A DNA stretch of 51,900 nt. Origin: an uncultured Pirellulaceae bacterium (GTDB lineage: Bacteria > Planctomycetota > Planctomycetia > Pirellulales > Pirellulaceae). Numbering within the stretch: the stretch's first letter is position 1; each line of letters begins with the position of its first letter. Below the pieces are notes generated by a model. It was not told where the DNA came from. It did not search any database and saw only the letters and a program-made list of their open reading frames with translations. Of this stretch, positions 9,191-18,538 are shown piece by piece. Location: the NCBI GenBank assembly GCA_905480545.1, contig CAJQQR010000099.1:1-51900 (forward strand). The letters are read 5' to 3'. A program made the translations under genes and the position numbers.

Positions 9191-10240
9191 ATGGATGTTT
9201 CAATTGTTGTTCCCATCTACAACGAAATCGAAAATGTTGTCCTGCTGTATCAGGAAATTTCGGGGGTAATTGACAAGGATAACCGATCCTTTGAAATCAT
9301 CTTTGTGGATGATGGTTCTCGCGACGGTACGGCTGAGAAAATCAAGCTTCTCGCTGTAGAAGACACTCGTGTTCGACCGGTCTTTTTGCGACGAAATTTT
9401 GGACAGACGGCTGCGATGAAAGCTGGCATCGATTTTGCGAACGGCGATGTGATCGTAACGATGGACGGCGATTTGCAAAACGATCCATCCGATATACCCA
9501 TGATGCTCGACAAATTGGATGAGGGATATGACCTGGTCCACGGTTGGCGTCGACATCGCAAAGACAAATTTCTGACCCGAAAGCTTCCTTCTAAGATCGC
9601 AAATTGGTTGATCAGTAAAACCACTGGTTTCCCGATTCATGATCTCGGTTGCACGCTCAAGGTGGTACGTGCCGACATCGCAAAAGAGATCGAGCTTTAC
9701 GGTGAAATGCACCGATTCATACCAATTCTTGCCGATCGTCTGGGGGCCAAGTGTGTAGAAGTTGAAACCAATCATCGTGCGAGAAGATTTGGCGAAACGA
9801 AATATGGGCTAGGACGCACCACACGTGTGATACTGGATCTAATAACCGTAAAGTACATCCTCAGTTATTTTGCGAGTCCAATGAAAATCTTTGGCCGACT
9901 TGGTCTAATGGCTGCCGTCGTTAGTTTCATCGCAATTGGATGTGTCGTAGGAATGAAGGCCTTCATGGCGACTGACATGACGGGAAATCCGCTATTGATG
10001 TTGAGTGTGATTTCGATGCTGGCATCGATTCAGTTTTTCGGACTGGGACTCTTGGGTGAGGTCAATGCCCGCATTTATTTCAACGATTCGACAAGAGACG
10101 TTTATACGGTGCGGGAAACAATGAACTTCGATTCGATGCGGCGAACCGACCTGCATTCTGCAAACAGTGATGCCTTTCCGGCATTAGACTCCCGAAATGA
10201 AAGCATGACTTCGGAAGACGAAGATCAAAAAGCCGCATAG
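9191..10240 (+). CDS. family 2 glycosyltransferase, GtrB/DPM1-like, two C-terminal membrane helices
   Basis: The 349-residue enzyme begins with the GT2 fold: MDVSIVVPIYNE, then FVDDGSRDGT, the metal-binding DGD at 92-94 (TMDGDLQNDP), and RRFGETKYG at 199-207, a variant of the RxxGxSKY motif. Two membrane helices follow at about 233-257 and 267-290, then a polar tail. This layout is typical of polyprenyl-phosphate glycosyltransferases (GtrB, ArnC-like and DPM1-like), which load a sugar from a nucleotide donor onto undecaprenyl phosphate on the cytoplasmic face. The sugar cannot be told. No flippase or acceptor enzyme is adjacent, so the final glycan is unknown. Confidence 0.88.
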   Translation: MDVSIVVPIYNEIENVVLLYQEISGVIDKDNRSFEIIFVDDGSRDGTAEKIKLLAVEDTRVRPVFLRRNFGQTAAMKAGIDFANGDVIVTMDGDLQNDPSDIPMMLDKLDEGYDLVHGWRRHRKDKFLTRKLPSKIANWLISKTTGFPIHDLGCTLKVVRADIAKEIELYGEMHRFIPILADRLGAKCVEVETNHRARRFGETKYGLGRTTRVILDLITVKYILSYFASPMKIFGRLGLMAAVVSFIAIGCVVGMKAFMATDMTGNPLLMLSVISMLASIQFFGLGLLGEVNARIYFNDSTRDVYTVRETMNFDSMRRTDLHSANSDAFPALDSRNESMTSEDEDQKAA

Positions 10241-10477
10241 TTTCGCCAGAAAAACCAGCAAATGCCAAACCACTTCAGCTTTCACAGGTTGTAGAGTCAG
10301 GTGGTCTGGATAGGGTCGCGATTGAAACAAGTCGTATGTTGTGCTTCAAAATTGGCGGTTTGCTTTTACATGATTTCAGGTTGCTGTTAGCATAGTGAAG
10401 GATGCAGCGAAAATGCGGTTTTCCCCGGCCCGCTTTTGCATTCCATTCCCTTTCAAATTACTTTCACGCTACCCAAC

Positions 10478-12526
10478 ATGAAAATACTGGTTGTTTTTGC
10501 GATTGCCCTACTCGGTTTGGGGATTGGGATTGTTGTTTTTGTTTTGGCGAACGGCCCAGTTGCGCCCGATGAAGGTAAACGCAGGGAACAAAATGAAGAT
10601 GGACTTCGCCGGTTTTCAGTCAAAAATTCATCTGGGGAAAAGAAGGCTGATTTTTTCGTTCGCTCAACGAATCGATCTGGAATCTCGGAAGTCGCCGAGA
10701 CAAAGTTATCGTTAAGACAACAAGTTTCATTTGAAGGTCTTCGGTATTATCCCAACGGGAATTTGTTGTTCTGGTGGGATGAAATGCCAAGTACCGTGAA
10801 TGATGAAAGTTTTGAAACGGGGCCCGAAAGCAATATCCACCCTGATGACTATGCTGGAGCCGATTCATGCGCTGAGTGCCATCAAACGAATTTTGATCAA
10901 TGGTCAGAACACCCACATCGTTGGATGAATGCGGAAGCGAAATCTGAAACGGTGAAGGGCGATTTTTCAGATACCGCTGAGATCAATTATCTTGGCGGTC
11001 GCGCGCGTTTTAGTCAGTCAAATGAGGGATATCAGATGACGTTAACTCGCGATGATGTGACGTATGTCTATCAAATTGACCAAACTTTGGGCTCTCGTTT
11101 TTTTCAATACTATATCGGCACATTAACGGAAGGCCCATTTCCAGAAGACCATCCGTATCGGACGGACATTCATGTTCTTCCTTTTGGTTATTGGTTGAAA
11201 GAAAAGCAATGGATTCCTGTTGTGCATGTTGGACCGGAATTGCCTGATGGGTATCGGACCGATCCATTCGCAATGCCGATGACACCCGAGACGGGGAAAT
11301 CATTTTTACCGTACACTAAATATTGCAACATGTGTCACTCGACGTTTCCGTTGGCAGACAACATGTTTCGTAAGTCATTTACACTTTCAAAGCACTCGCC
11401 AGGAATATTTCATTTGGATATGGCGGGTTATCTTGCCGAGCATCATGAAGAACTCTTGCCGGCTGGTGTGGAACGTGAGACCGCGACGACCGAACAAATC
11501 CTGTCGATTCCGCCGAAAATGACGAAGTTCAATGCGGGAGATCACGGTTCAACATTTGGAATTAGCTGTGAGGCCTGCCACTTTGGTTGTGCACAACATG
11601 TCGCAGATCCAAAGTCGTTGCCGAGTTTTGCGGCAAAGAGTGAATTTCTTCGCCAGCAAAATGGGAAGAAAGAAATCGAAACGGGACGAACGCACGAGAA
11701 TTTAAACTGGGCATGCGGTCGTTGCCACACCGGAAACCGTCCCGAATATGCAGGCGGAATGTCAACTTGGAATTCCACAGAATACACGGATGCGATGAAA
11801 GGATCGTGCTATTCCCAATTGAAATGCATCGACTGCCATTCACCTCATCAAGCGACCGGAATGAAGTGGACAAAGACGCCAATGCAGGATGATGCAACAT
11901 GCACGAAATGCCACGAACAGTTTCTGGATCAGGCTGAAATTGCGAAACACACTCACCATCCGGTGGGAACGGAAGGTTCGCGGTGCATGAATTGCCACAT
12001 GCCAAAAATCAATGAAGGGCTTCAAGACGTCGTGCGAACACACACTATTTTTTCACCAACGATGCCATCGATGATCGAAAGTAATCATCCGAACGCTTGT
12101 AACCTTTGCCATACCGATCAGAACATTGATTGGACAACAAAGCACTTGAAGGAATGGTACGGTGCCAATTACAGCCAAAATCGAATCGCCGCCAGTCACC
12201 GATCGAATAAGGACGCAGTCGGATTAGGTTGGCTAAAAAGTGACAACGAAGCCGTTCGGCTCACTGCCATCGATGCGATTCGGCGAAACAAAGACCATTG
12301 GGCAATGGACTTTTTGATTGATCGTTTGGACGACTCCCATTTGCTGAACCGGCAGTTTGCTCAGCAGGCGGTCCAGGAACTGGCTGAGGTCGATCTGGAT
12401 GATTTTGGTTATCAATTTTTTATGACACCAGCCGAACGCCGCGAACCCATTGAGAAGATTCGTGCCAAACTGATAAAGGCAAACGACAAGAAAGTTTTGA
12501 TGAAATCTTCAACCGATCTAAAATAG
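10478..12526 (+). CDS. octahaem c-type cytochrome with C-terminal HEAT-like region
   Basis: The ATG at 10478 gives 682 residues starting with a membrane anchor or signal (MKILVVFAIALLGLGIGIVVFVLA); an upstream TTG at 10436 is possible but adds a segment without features. Eight haem-binding CxxCH motifs are readable in order: CAECH, CNMCH, CEACH, CGRCH, CIDCH, CTKCH, CMNCH and CNLCH. The first belongs to a 'SCAECH..FDQWSEHPH' block like the cytochrome c554-type domain. After the last haem, about 110 residues look like HEAT repeats (AVRLTAIDAIRRNKDHWAMD). It is presumably a periplasm-facing electron carrier or reductase. It stands alone, without quinol oxidase or nitrite-reductase partners, so the substrate is unknown. 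Confidence 0.87.
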   Translation: MKILVVFAIALLGLGIGIVVFVLANGPVAPDEGKRREQNEDGLRRFSVKNSSGEKKADFFVRSTNRSGISEVAETKLSLRQQVSFEGLRYYPNGNLLFWWDEMPSTVNDESFETGPESNIHPDDYAGADSCAECHQTNFDQWSEHPHRWMNAEAKSETVKGDFSDTAEINYLGGRARFSQSNEGYQMTLTRDDVTYVYQIDQTLGSRFFQYYIGTLTEGPFPEDHPYRTDIHVLPFGYWLKEKQWIPVVHVGPELPDGYRTDPFAMPMTPETGKSFLPYTKYCNMCHSTFPLADNMFRKSFTLSKHSPGIFHLDMAGYLAEHHEELLPAGVERETATTEQILSIPPKMTKFNAGDHGSTFGISCEACHFGCAQHVADPKSLPSFAAKSEFLRQQNGKKEIETGRTHENLNWACGRCHTGNRPEYAGGMSTWNSTEYTDAMKGSCYSQLKCIDCHSPHQATGMKWTKTPMQDDATCTKCHEQFLDQAEIAKHTHHPVGTEGSRCMNCHMPKINEGLQDVVRTHTIFSPTMPSMIESNHPNACNLCHTDQNIDWTTKHLKEWYGANYSQNRIAASHRSNKDAVGLGWLKSDNEAVRLTAIDAIRRNKDHWAMDFLIDRLDDSHLLNRQFAQQAVQELAEVDLDDFGYQFFMTPAERREPIEKIRAKLIKANDKKVLMKSSTDLK

Positions 12527-12950
12527 GGTTTTAGGGTAACGATTCCATAACATGGTTCAATCGAAAGAGTCCGAAGTGAATCATTACTTCGACCGTTCAA
12601 GTCGACACGAACGCCTCTGATCGATATCGTCAATTGGATTTTTCAAGTGCGTTCCTTTCGGGAATTCTATACGGATTGCTGACGTCGCTTTTCATTCGCA
12701 AATGGCATGAGCAATTTTTCAGGGAACTGGGCGTTGAAACCAGCGTAAAGATCGGTTTGAGTAAATCTCAAACGACTTGATTCAGCAATGAAAACAGCTT
12801 TCGGCCTTTCATCTTAATAAGCTGTGCTATTATCCGGTAGAAAAGATCCGCTGCACGTCGTTTGGTTTACGGCGTGACAGCGGTAAGTGGATGGTTTACG
12901 CCATTGATTTGATTTTTCTCTGCAGCGAGTTGGTTAGTTGAACGGCATGA
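12527..12950. other. 424-base gap between convergent genes, with a hairpin
   Basis: No gene is recognised here. The only clear structure is GTTTGAG-TAAAT-CTCAAAC at 12755-12773, a perfect 7-bp stem with a 5-base loop and no T-run. Because the flanking genes converge, a bidirectional 3'-end structure is plausible. Confidence 0.4.
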
Positions 12951-15317
12951 CTACTCTATCTCGCCAAGTCGTTTTTTGTATTCTTGTTTCGCGAAATCAA
13001 ATGCCTTTTTTGCTGCCTCGCGTTCATGAGGTCGGATGTTCCTAACCTTTGAATTCCAACAGACATCAATCGCATCGATACACCACTGAATCGACTTTGC
13101 GTTAGCGCGTATCGGTTTCGAATCAACCTCGACGAAAATTGGATTGGTATGGCAAGTCGGGAAAATTCGCAACGCAATCCAGCTTGATTTTTTAACTTTG
13201 TAATCAAATGCAATTTGGGTCAGATCACCAGTAGCATCGATTTCTTTCTTCTCAACTGCTACACCGTTGACAATCAACTCGACTGGGACTTTTCGACTGC
13301 CGTTGATACGTGCCCGTTCAACATGCCAGTAGGGTTTTTGCGAAAGCGGTCGATTGCGAATTGAATGATCCGCTTTTTCATTGAGCATCGCTGCAACGTC
13401 GGCTGTTACTTTCAGTTTGTCGCCTGATTTGACAGCCATGTAACTCGCTCGACCCTTGTCTCCTTTTTGGCCAACTTCAAATCCATTGACTTGAAAATCG
13501 ATGATGTGGCTCAATCCATCACCGACGTAACTGCGACCATCGCGAAGTCCTTCGACCCAGCTTTTGTAATTCAGGTCGGTGCCCTTTGGAAGCTTAACGT
13601 AAACGCGTCCCAATCCGACTCGATCACCGTAGATGCATGGGAAATCGGTCTCACCGCTGATCCGGCAGTCGTAACCGGCGTTTAACGTGTGATACCAAAT
13701 ACTCAGTTCCCAGATGATTGGCGTATCAACGGACGAAATGAAGTCGCAAACACCATGACAGACATCGACAACGTATTCGTTGGCGCCGATTCCATCAAAT
13801 TTTGGCATTGAATAGCTGGGTAGCGTTTCCTCAGGAACTTCCAATCCCCATCCGCTATGTGAAAATCCGACAATGCCACCCTGTTCTTTGCCCCATTTCA
13901 ATACAGGTAAATCCCAGCTTGGCCATTGCTCAATCCGCGACGTTTTTTGACCGTCGAATTTTGTTTTCAAGAATTCAAACTTTGTTGGAGCGGGGTAAAT
14001 GTAATCATCTTCCTTCAAGTTCAACAAGCAAAGGTGACCCGTATGTGACGAAGGAAAACCGGAGACTTCAACGTCGTATCTCATCAAATAATTTTCAAGT
14101 GAAAGTCGATGTGTTTCGCCATTGAAAAATTCTTTTTGATGATACCAGCAGGGGCCCCATGACAAGACGCAACCAACATTCAGGTCCTCTCCAAGAATGT
14201 GTCGCATCATGTCGTCGGGAGTCACGCCTTCAGTTGGCGATTCGTAGTGTGAGCATCCAGCGGCGTGAACATGATGGTCACCCGAATACCAGTTGTGATC
14301 GATGACTTTGATCCAACGTTTCAAGCGAAATGACTCAGAATGTTTGGCCGTTGCGGGGACAATCATTTCGCGACGCAGGATTTGATATTCTGGACCGCGT
14401 GTGTACATCACCTCGTAAACCCCGGCAGGCAAGACAACGACTTCTCCACTTTTACGATAAATCTGATCATGAAAAAAGAAATCGGGAGCCAGGCGTTTTG
14501 AACGAGCAGGATAAACTCGCCCACGCTTATCCCGAATCACAAATTGGCCTGTTGTTGGAAGTCCATTATCATCAACCACGTCAAAAGTGACTTTGACCCC
14601 AGGTAGGCAATTGAACAGAACTGCAACGCCATTTCTAAAACCGATGTCTTGCGTTCCCTGACCCACATTGAAAGCGAGATTGGCTTCGCGTTTTCCCGCG
14701 TCACGCGAATAGATTTGAATGATGCGATATTCCACGTTCAAGCCGGATAACGATTTTGCCAGTGGCTGGCCATCAAACATTGCAACGTCGCACCAGCGAT
14801 TGATGACTTGTGAATCGGTCACTGACTTGGCTGGCTCTGGGCTACCGGTAGACCGTTGGTAGACTGGCGCCGCGTTGGGGCTGACAACCTTGAGGGGTGC
14901 GGTGATTCCGGCTTCATTGTGAACCTTGACCAAAAACACCGCCCAGCCTTGTTGGGTCAGCTCTTTTTTTGATTTTCCGATTGCCACTTTGACGCGGCTT
15001 TCCGCATTGATGTTGATGTGTGCAAGAACGTATTGGTCAAGGACTCTTTGAAGCTCGATCGGCGATTTGTCATCGGCTGCTGAAAGGAACTTCTTTATTG
15101 CCACGCTGTCTTTGCCACTGATTGGTTGGCCCAAGAACCCCAGTGCTTCGGTGACTCGTTTGACTTGTGATTTAAAAGGCTGGGCATCCACGCCGGTAAC
15201 AAGAAAGTCGTTCTGTGCTTGGGCGGTGCTAGCATAGCACCCGATCGCAAGCATCCATAAGCACTGTCGAATCCAGTTCAAGTAGACGAGTCGTTTCGAT
15301 GCGATGATTGGTGTCAT
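12951..15317 (-). CDS. CehA/McbA-like metallohydrolase (PHP-type), secreted
   Basis: The 788-residue protein has a signal peptide ending near ASTAQAQ at about residue 35. A large N-terminal region with beta-rich segments leads to the catalytic part beginning WYSGDHHVHAAGCSHYESPTEG at about residue 340. The DHHVHA block and the later GFSHSGWG and CHGVCD segments match the metal-binding pattern of planctomycete CehA/McbA family metallohydrolases, a branch of PHP-like phosphoesterases named after carbaryl hydrolases. The true substrate is unknown, since most family members are uncharacterised. It is monocistronic in this window: the upstream neighbour is divergent and the downstream one convergent. 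Confidence 0.82.
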   Translation of the reverse strand: MTPIIASKRLVYLNWIRQCLWMLAIGCYASTAQAQNDFLVTGVDAQPFKSQVKRVTEALGFLGQPISGKDSVAIKKFLSAADDKSPIELQRVLDQYVLAHININAESRVKVAIGKSKKELTQQGWAVFLVKVHNEAGITAPLKVVSPNAAPVYQRSTGSPEPAKSVTDSQVINRWCDVAMFDGQPLAKSLSGLNVEYRIIQIYSRDAGKREANLAFNVGQGTQDIGFRNGVAVLFNCLPGVKVTFDVVDDNGLPTTGQFVIRDKRGRVYPARSKRLAPDFFFHDQIYRKSGEVVVLPAGVYEVMYTRGPEYQILRREMIVPATAKHSESFRLKRWIKVIDHNWYSGDHHVHAAGCSHYESPTEGVTPDDMMRHILGEDLNVGCVLSWGPCWYHQKEFFNGETHRLSLENYLMRYDVEVSGFPSSHTGHLCLLNLKEDDYIYPAPTKFEFLKTKFDGQKTSRIEQWPSWDLPVLKWGKEQGGIVGFSHSGWGLEVPEETLPSYSMPKFDGIGANEYVVDVCHGVCDFISSVDTPIIWELSIWYHTLNAGYDCRISGETDFPCIYGDRVGLGRVYVKLPKGTDLNYKSWVEGLRDGRSYVGDGLSHIIDFQVNGFEVGQKGDKGRASYMAVKSGDKLKVTADVAAMLNEKADHSIRNRPLSQKPYWHVERARINGSRKVPVELIVNGVAVEKKEIDATGDLTQIAFDYKVKKSSWIALRIFPTCHTNPIFVEVDSKPIRANAKSIQWCIDAIDVCWNSKVRNIRPHEREAAKKAFDFAKQEYKKRLGEIE

Positions 15318-15510
15318 AAGTGGCCTATGTTGGGAAAAGTCAGCTAAATGGTATCGGACGCCGATCCTATTATTATGTCACTGAACCGAAAGGGTTTTGG
15401 TGCGTACCACCCTTCGCAGCAGTAGATTAGAACCGATTCGTGGCAGCGGTCAGGTTTTGAACGAATTCAAGTAGTCGGTTTGTTTCCGATTTGGTAGATT
15501 CTGCCATCTA

Positions 15511-16443
15511 TTGAGTCACAAAGCAAAGGATTGTGCCCTGAAAAAGGAACTGTTGATCATTGGGATGGCGATCATGATCTCGCCCGGTTGTAGCGTGTTT
15601 CGAAACACGGCTACCGATCAGCATGTGACATTTTCCCGTGAATTAACTTTGCAAGGCTTGGAAGCAAATCATTTACAGAATGATGCTGAGGCCGAAAAGT
15701 TTTTTACTCAGGCAGTGCATTCGGATACGGAAAACATTGAAGCTCGCATGCACTTGGCGGAGTTGTATCGCCAACGTAATTCGCTAGACGCGGCGACACA
15801 GCAGTTGGAGCGATGCAATAAAATTGCGCCGGGCGATTGCATGGTAATGACGGAGTTGGGAAATTGTTACGCGGATATGAATGACAATTCTCGAGCTTTG
15901 GAGCTGGCGGATTTGGCTTTGCGACAAAATCGTGAATCGATCGAGGCATGGAAGCTTAAGGCCAAAGCCCAATGGCGTCTGGGACGCCGCGAGAAAGCAC
16001 TTGCAGACTATCAAAGAGGGCTGCAGCTGGATTCGAACGATTGTGAGATTCGTCGGAATATGGCAATTCTGTATATGGAGCTTGATAAACCTCTTCGAGC
16101 TCTGACAACGCTCGATATGATCGCAAACGAATACGACGATCAGGACATTCCAGAACAACTAATTGTGGATCAGGCATTAGCGCTTCGGAAAATGGATCGA
16201 TTGGCCGAAGCGATCGACCGGATGCGAATTGGCTTTGAGAGGGACAAATTCTCTGAATCGTATGCAACGCAGTATGCCGCAGCGTTAATGGAGGCTGGAG
16301 AATTGCGACAAGCGATCGCGGCCATTCGAATTGCCAATCAACGCTATCCGCAGAGTGTTGGTCTCAAGCAACTTTGGGCGAAAGTTCAAAATGGTAACGC
16401 GATCAGACTTGCACAGTATGAAAGCGAAACAGACGTTCGTTAG
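15511..16443 (+). CDS. TPR-repeat protein, probably exported or lipid-anchored
   Basis: The 310-residue product starts at a TTG (15511). Its N-terminus KKELLIIGMAIMISPGCSVF looks like a lipoprotein signal with a poor lipobox (SPGC), so envelope attachment is likely but not certain; the exact start is insecure. Most of the rest is TPR helices, for example ANHLQNDAEAEKFFTQAVHSD, EARMHLAELYRQRNSLDAATQQLERC, MTELGNCYADMNDNSRALELADLAL and AWKLKAKAQWRLGRREKALADYQRGLQLD. TPRs scaffold protein-protein contacts. The next gene begins 66 bases downstream on the same strand, so the two may form an operon. Confidence 0.8.
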   Translation: MSHKAKDCALKKELLIIGMAIMISPGCSVFRNTATDQHVTFSRELTLQGLEANHLQNDAEAEKFFTQAVHSDTENIEARMHLAELYRQRNSLDAATQQLERCNKIAPGDCMVMTELGNCYADMNDNSRALELADLALRQNRESIEAWKLKAKAQWRLGRREKALADYQRGLQLDSNDCEIRRNMAILYMELDKPLRALTTLDMIANEYDDQDIPEQLIVDQALALRKMDRLAEAIDRMRIGFERDKFSESYATQYAAALMEAGELRQAIAAIRIANQRYPQSVGLKQLWAKVQNGNAIRLAQYESETDVR

Positions 16444-16509
16444 GGCAACTCGTGCCAATCGATGCTACAATTCGGTAAACGCTGAATTGAATAGGGAACA
16501 AAAGCATCG

Positions 16510-17634
16510 ATGTCAAACCTCGCAATCTTAGTCAGTATTTATTTGCTTTGTTTTCCCGTTGTTTCGAATGCACAAGACAAGCCTAAAAATGCTTCAATCC
16601 GATTTGACAAGGTATCCGGTCACATCGTTATTTCGTCCGACGCGTTCAGGAATGTCAAAAACGCATCGAATTTGACTTTGATTGAAAAAAGTCGGTCGCT
16701 GGAAGTGCGATTGGTCGGTACTAAGGACGGACCGAGTGTGCTGGGAAAAAAGATACTCGACAAAACCGCGAATACAATTGAATTTAAGCCTCGGTTTTCG
16801 TTTCATCCCGGCTCAGAGTTATCGGTTCAGTTCGATGCAAAAGTGGGTGGGCGAATTGAATTGGAACGGATCTCTATACCAAAGAGAAGCTTGCCTTCTA
16901 CATCGGTAGTCCAGGTGTATCCAACCCGCTCGGTACTACCCGAAAATCTGTTGAAGCTATACGTGCATTTCTCCGCTCCAATGCAGCGTGGCCAAGTTTA
17001 TGATCATGTAAAAATCGTTGAAATCAAGAGCGGCAGGACGATTGAGCTTCCGTTTCTTGAATTGGAACAAGAGTTATGGAGCCGCGACGGAAAACGACTG
17101 ACGTTGCTTTTCGATCCAGGACGAATCAAAAGGGGATTGAAGCCACGAGAGGAAATGGGACCGATTTTCAAAGTTGGAAACGACTACAAATTTATTATTT
17201 CCAAAGATTGGGCCGACGCAAATGGAACTTCGCTGAGAGAGAGTTTTGAAAAGAAGATGACGATCGGTCCGAACGACGCGTCTACGCCGGCACTCAAGGA
17301 TTGGAAGATTGTAGTGCCGAAAAGCGAAACACTCGATCCATTAATCATTAATTTTGACCAGACATTGGATTCGTCAATAGCGAAACGCTCGATTCAGGTT
17401 TTCAAGAGCGACCAGCGCCTTGAATTTAAGAAAGTTGCATTGATCCAGAATGAACTTGGTCTCAGGCTTTTGCCGGACGCGTTTTGGAAGAATGGGAAAT
17501 ATGAAATTCGAATCGCATCCGATTTAGAAGATTTGTGTGGTAACAGGATCGGACGCTTGTTTGATGTTGACCTGAAGAACCCACAAGGAACAGATGTCGC
17601 TCCGGCACGCAAGATTGAGTTTGTCATCAAATAG
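16510..17634 (+). CDS. exported protein of unknown function with Ig-like (SbsA-type) segments
   Basis: The 374-residue protein has a clear Sec signal (MSNLAILVSIYLLCFPVVSNAQ). Two segments have the look of bacterial Ig-like 'SbsA' modules: VVQVYPTRSVLPENLLKLYVHFSAPM, and later LDPLIINFDQTLDSSIAKRSIQV followed by YEIRIASDLEDLCGNRIG. These resemble the 'functional properties of the extremum' sandwich found in surface proteins. An AGGGA motif lies 11-12 bases before the ATG. The stop codon is only five bases from the stop of the convergent RING-like gene. Function is unknown. Confidence 0.72.
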   Translation: MSNLAILVSIYLLCFPVVSNAQDKPKNASIRFDKVSGHIVISSDAFRNVKNASNLTLIEKSRSLEVRLVGTKDGPSVLGKKILDKTANTIEFKPRFSFHPGSELSVQFDAKVGGRIELERISIPKRSLPSTSVVQVYPTRSVLPENLLKLYVHFSAPMQRGQVYDHVKIVEIKSGRTIELPFLELEQELWSRDGKRLTLLFDPGRIKRGLKPREEMGPIFKVGNDYKFIISKDWADANGTSLRESFEKKMTIGPNDASTPALKDWKIVVPKSETLDPLIINFDQTLDSSIAKRSIQVFKSDQRLEFKKVALIQNELGLRLLPDAFWKNGKYEIRIASDLEDLCGNRIGRLFDVDLKNPQGTDVAPARKIEFVIK

Positions 17635-17639
17635 ATGGA

Positions 17640-18464
17640 TTATGGATCAATCGGTTTGGCGACCGATGGCGAAACGTAACGGCTTTCTCCACAAGCGTAA
17701 GTCGCACAAGATCCATTGTATTCCCAGCATTCTTTACAATGCGGGGTGCGACAACGGAAACAGGTCACCAATTCGGTCTGGATTTCCTCACCGCAAACCT
17801 GGCATTTGATTTCATCAACGATTTGACCCTTTGCATCGTCAACGAAGTCGATTCCCACTGTTCGTGTTAGCATCGACTGATCAAAAAGCTCGAGCGAATA
17901 CCTGACAAAGTCATCGAGAACTTGATTGGTTCGAATAAAAGATGGCTTTTTGATGACCAGTGAGCCACGGTTAATCATCAAGTAAATGTCATCAGATGCC
18001 AGGAACCTGCAAAGCCGCGTGATTTGCCAACGAACGCCCTCGGAAAGAAATCCCCGCGCGAGGATCTCGTCGTTGGATCGAACGATAAAGAGTTGGTCGA
18101 ATTCCGTAAAACCAGTCGTGATTTCCTGCATACCACTAAGGGGCCACAGCTTTGTGACGCGCCACCGAGGTACAATCTCTAGCCGCAAGTCGGTATGCGG
18201 CCAGGAGATCGAAATCTGCGTGAATTCTCCGCCCCCGGCAACATTCGTTTTGATTGAGCTTAAGAAACAGGGGGCTTCTCCATAACGAAATCGTGCTGAT
18301 GGCCGACCAAACCAACCGGATGGGTTGCACTGCCCGCCGTATTTCTTAGCAATCGCGATGTAAGAACGATTCCAATTATCAGATCGCAGTTGCGTTCGGG
18401 TAGCGGCGCTGATCACAAACACGACAACGGCGGCCAAACACAAAAATGTCAATAAACACTCCAC
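17640..18464 (-). CDS. membrane-anchored RING-like zinc protein, candidate E3 of the Ubl operon
   Basis: This last gene of the ubiquitin-like operon starts at a GTG (18464) preceded by GAGG at a good distance. The 274-residue product has one N-terminal membrane helix (residues 3-21), about 190 residues of unassigned alpha/beta sequence, and a C-terminal zinc module at 221-258: CQVC (221/224), CFRC (235/238), H242-C243, C246, C253 and C258. This C-x2-C...C-x2-C-x3-HC-x2-C...C-x4-C pattern is RING/treble-clef-like and resembles the prokaryotic RING family predicted by comparative genomics to accompany bacterial E1/E2 operons. An E3-like role, bringing charged E2 to substrates at the membrane, is inference. 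It lies 74 bases after the inactive-E2 gene. Confidence 0.78.
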   Translation of the reverse strand: MECLLTFLCLAAVVVFVISAATRTQLRSDNWNRSYIAIAKKYGGQCNPSGWFGRPSARFRYGEAPCFLSSIKTNVAGGGEFTQISISWPHTDLRLEIVPRWRVTKLWPLSGMQEITTGFTEFDQLFIVRSNDEILARGFLSEGVRWQITRLCRFLASDDIYLMINRGSLVIKKPSFIRTNQVLDDFVRYSLELFDQSMLTRTVGIDFVDDAKGQIVDEIKCQVCGEEIQTELVTCFRCRTPHCKECWEYNGSCATYACGESRYVSPSVAKPIDP

Positions 18465-18538
18465 TTAGTTCCTCAATCGCATACAGAGTTTTTTTTCACG
18501 GCACCGATTCAAAAAAAGCCCTTTGTTCAAGTTGATTT

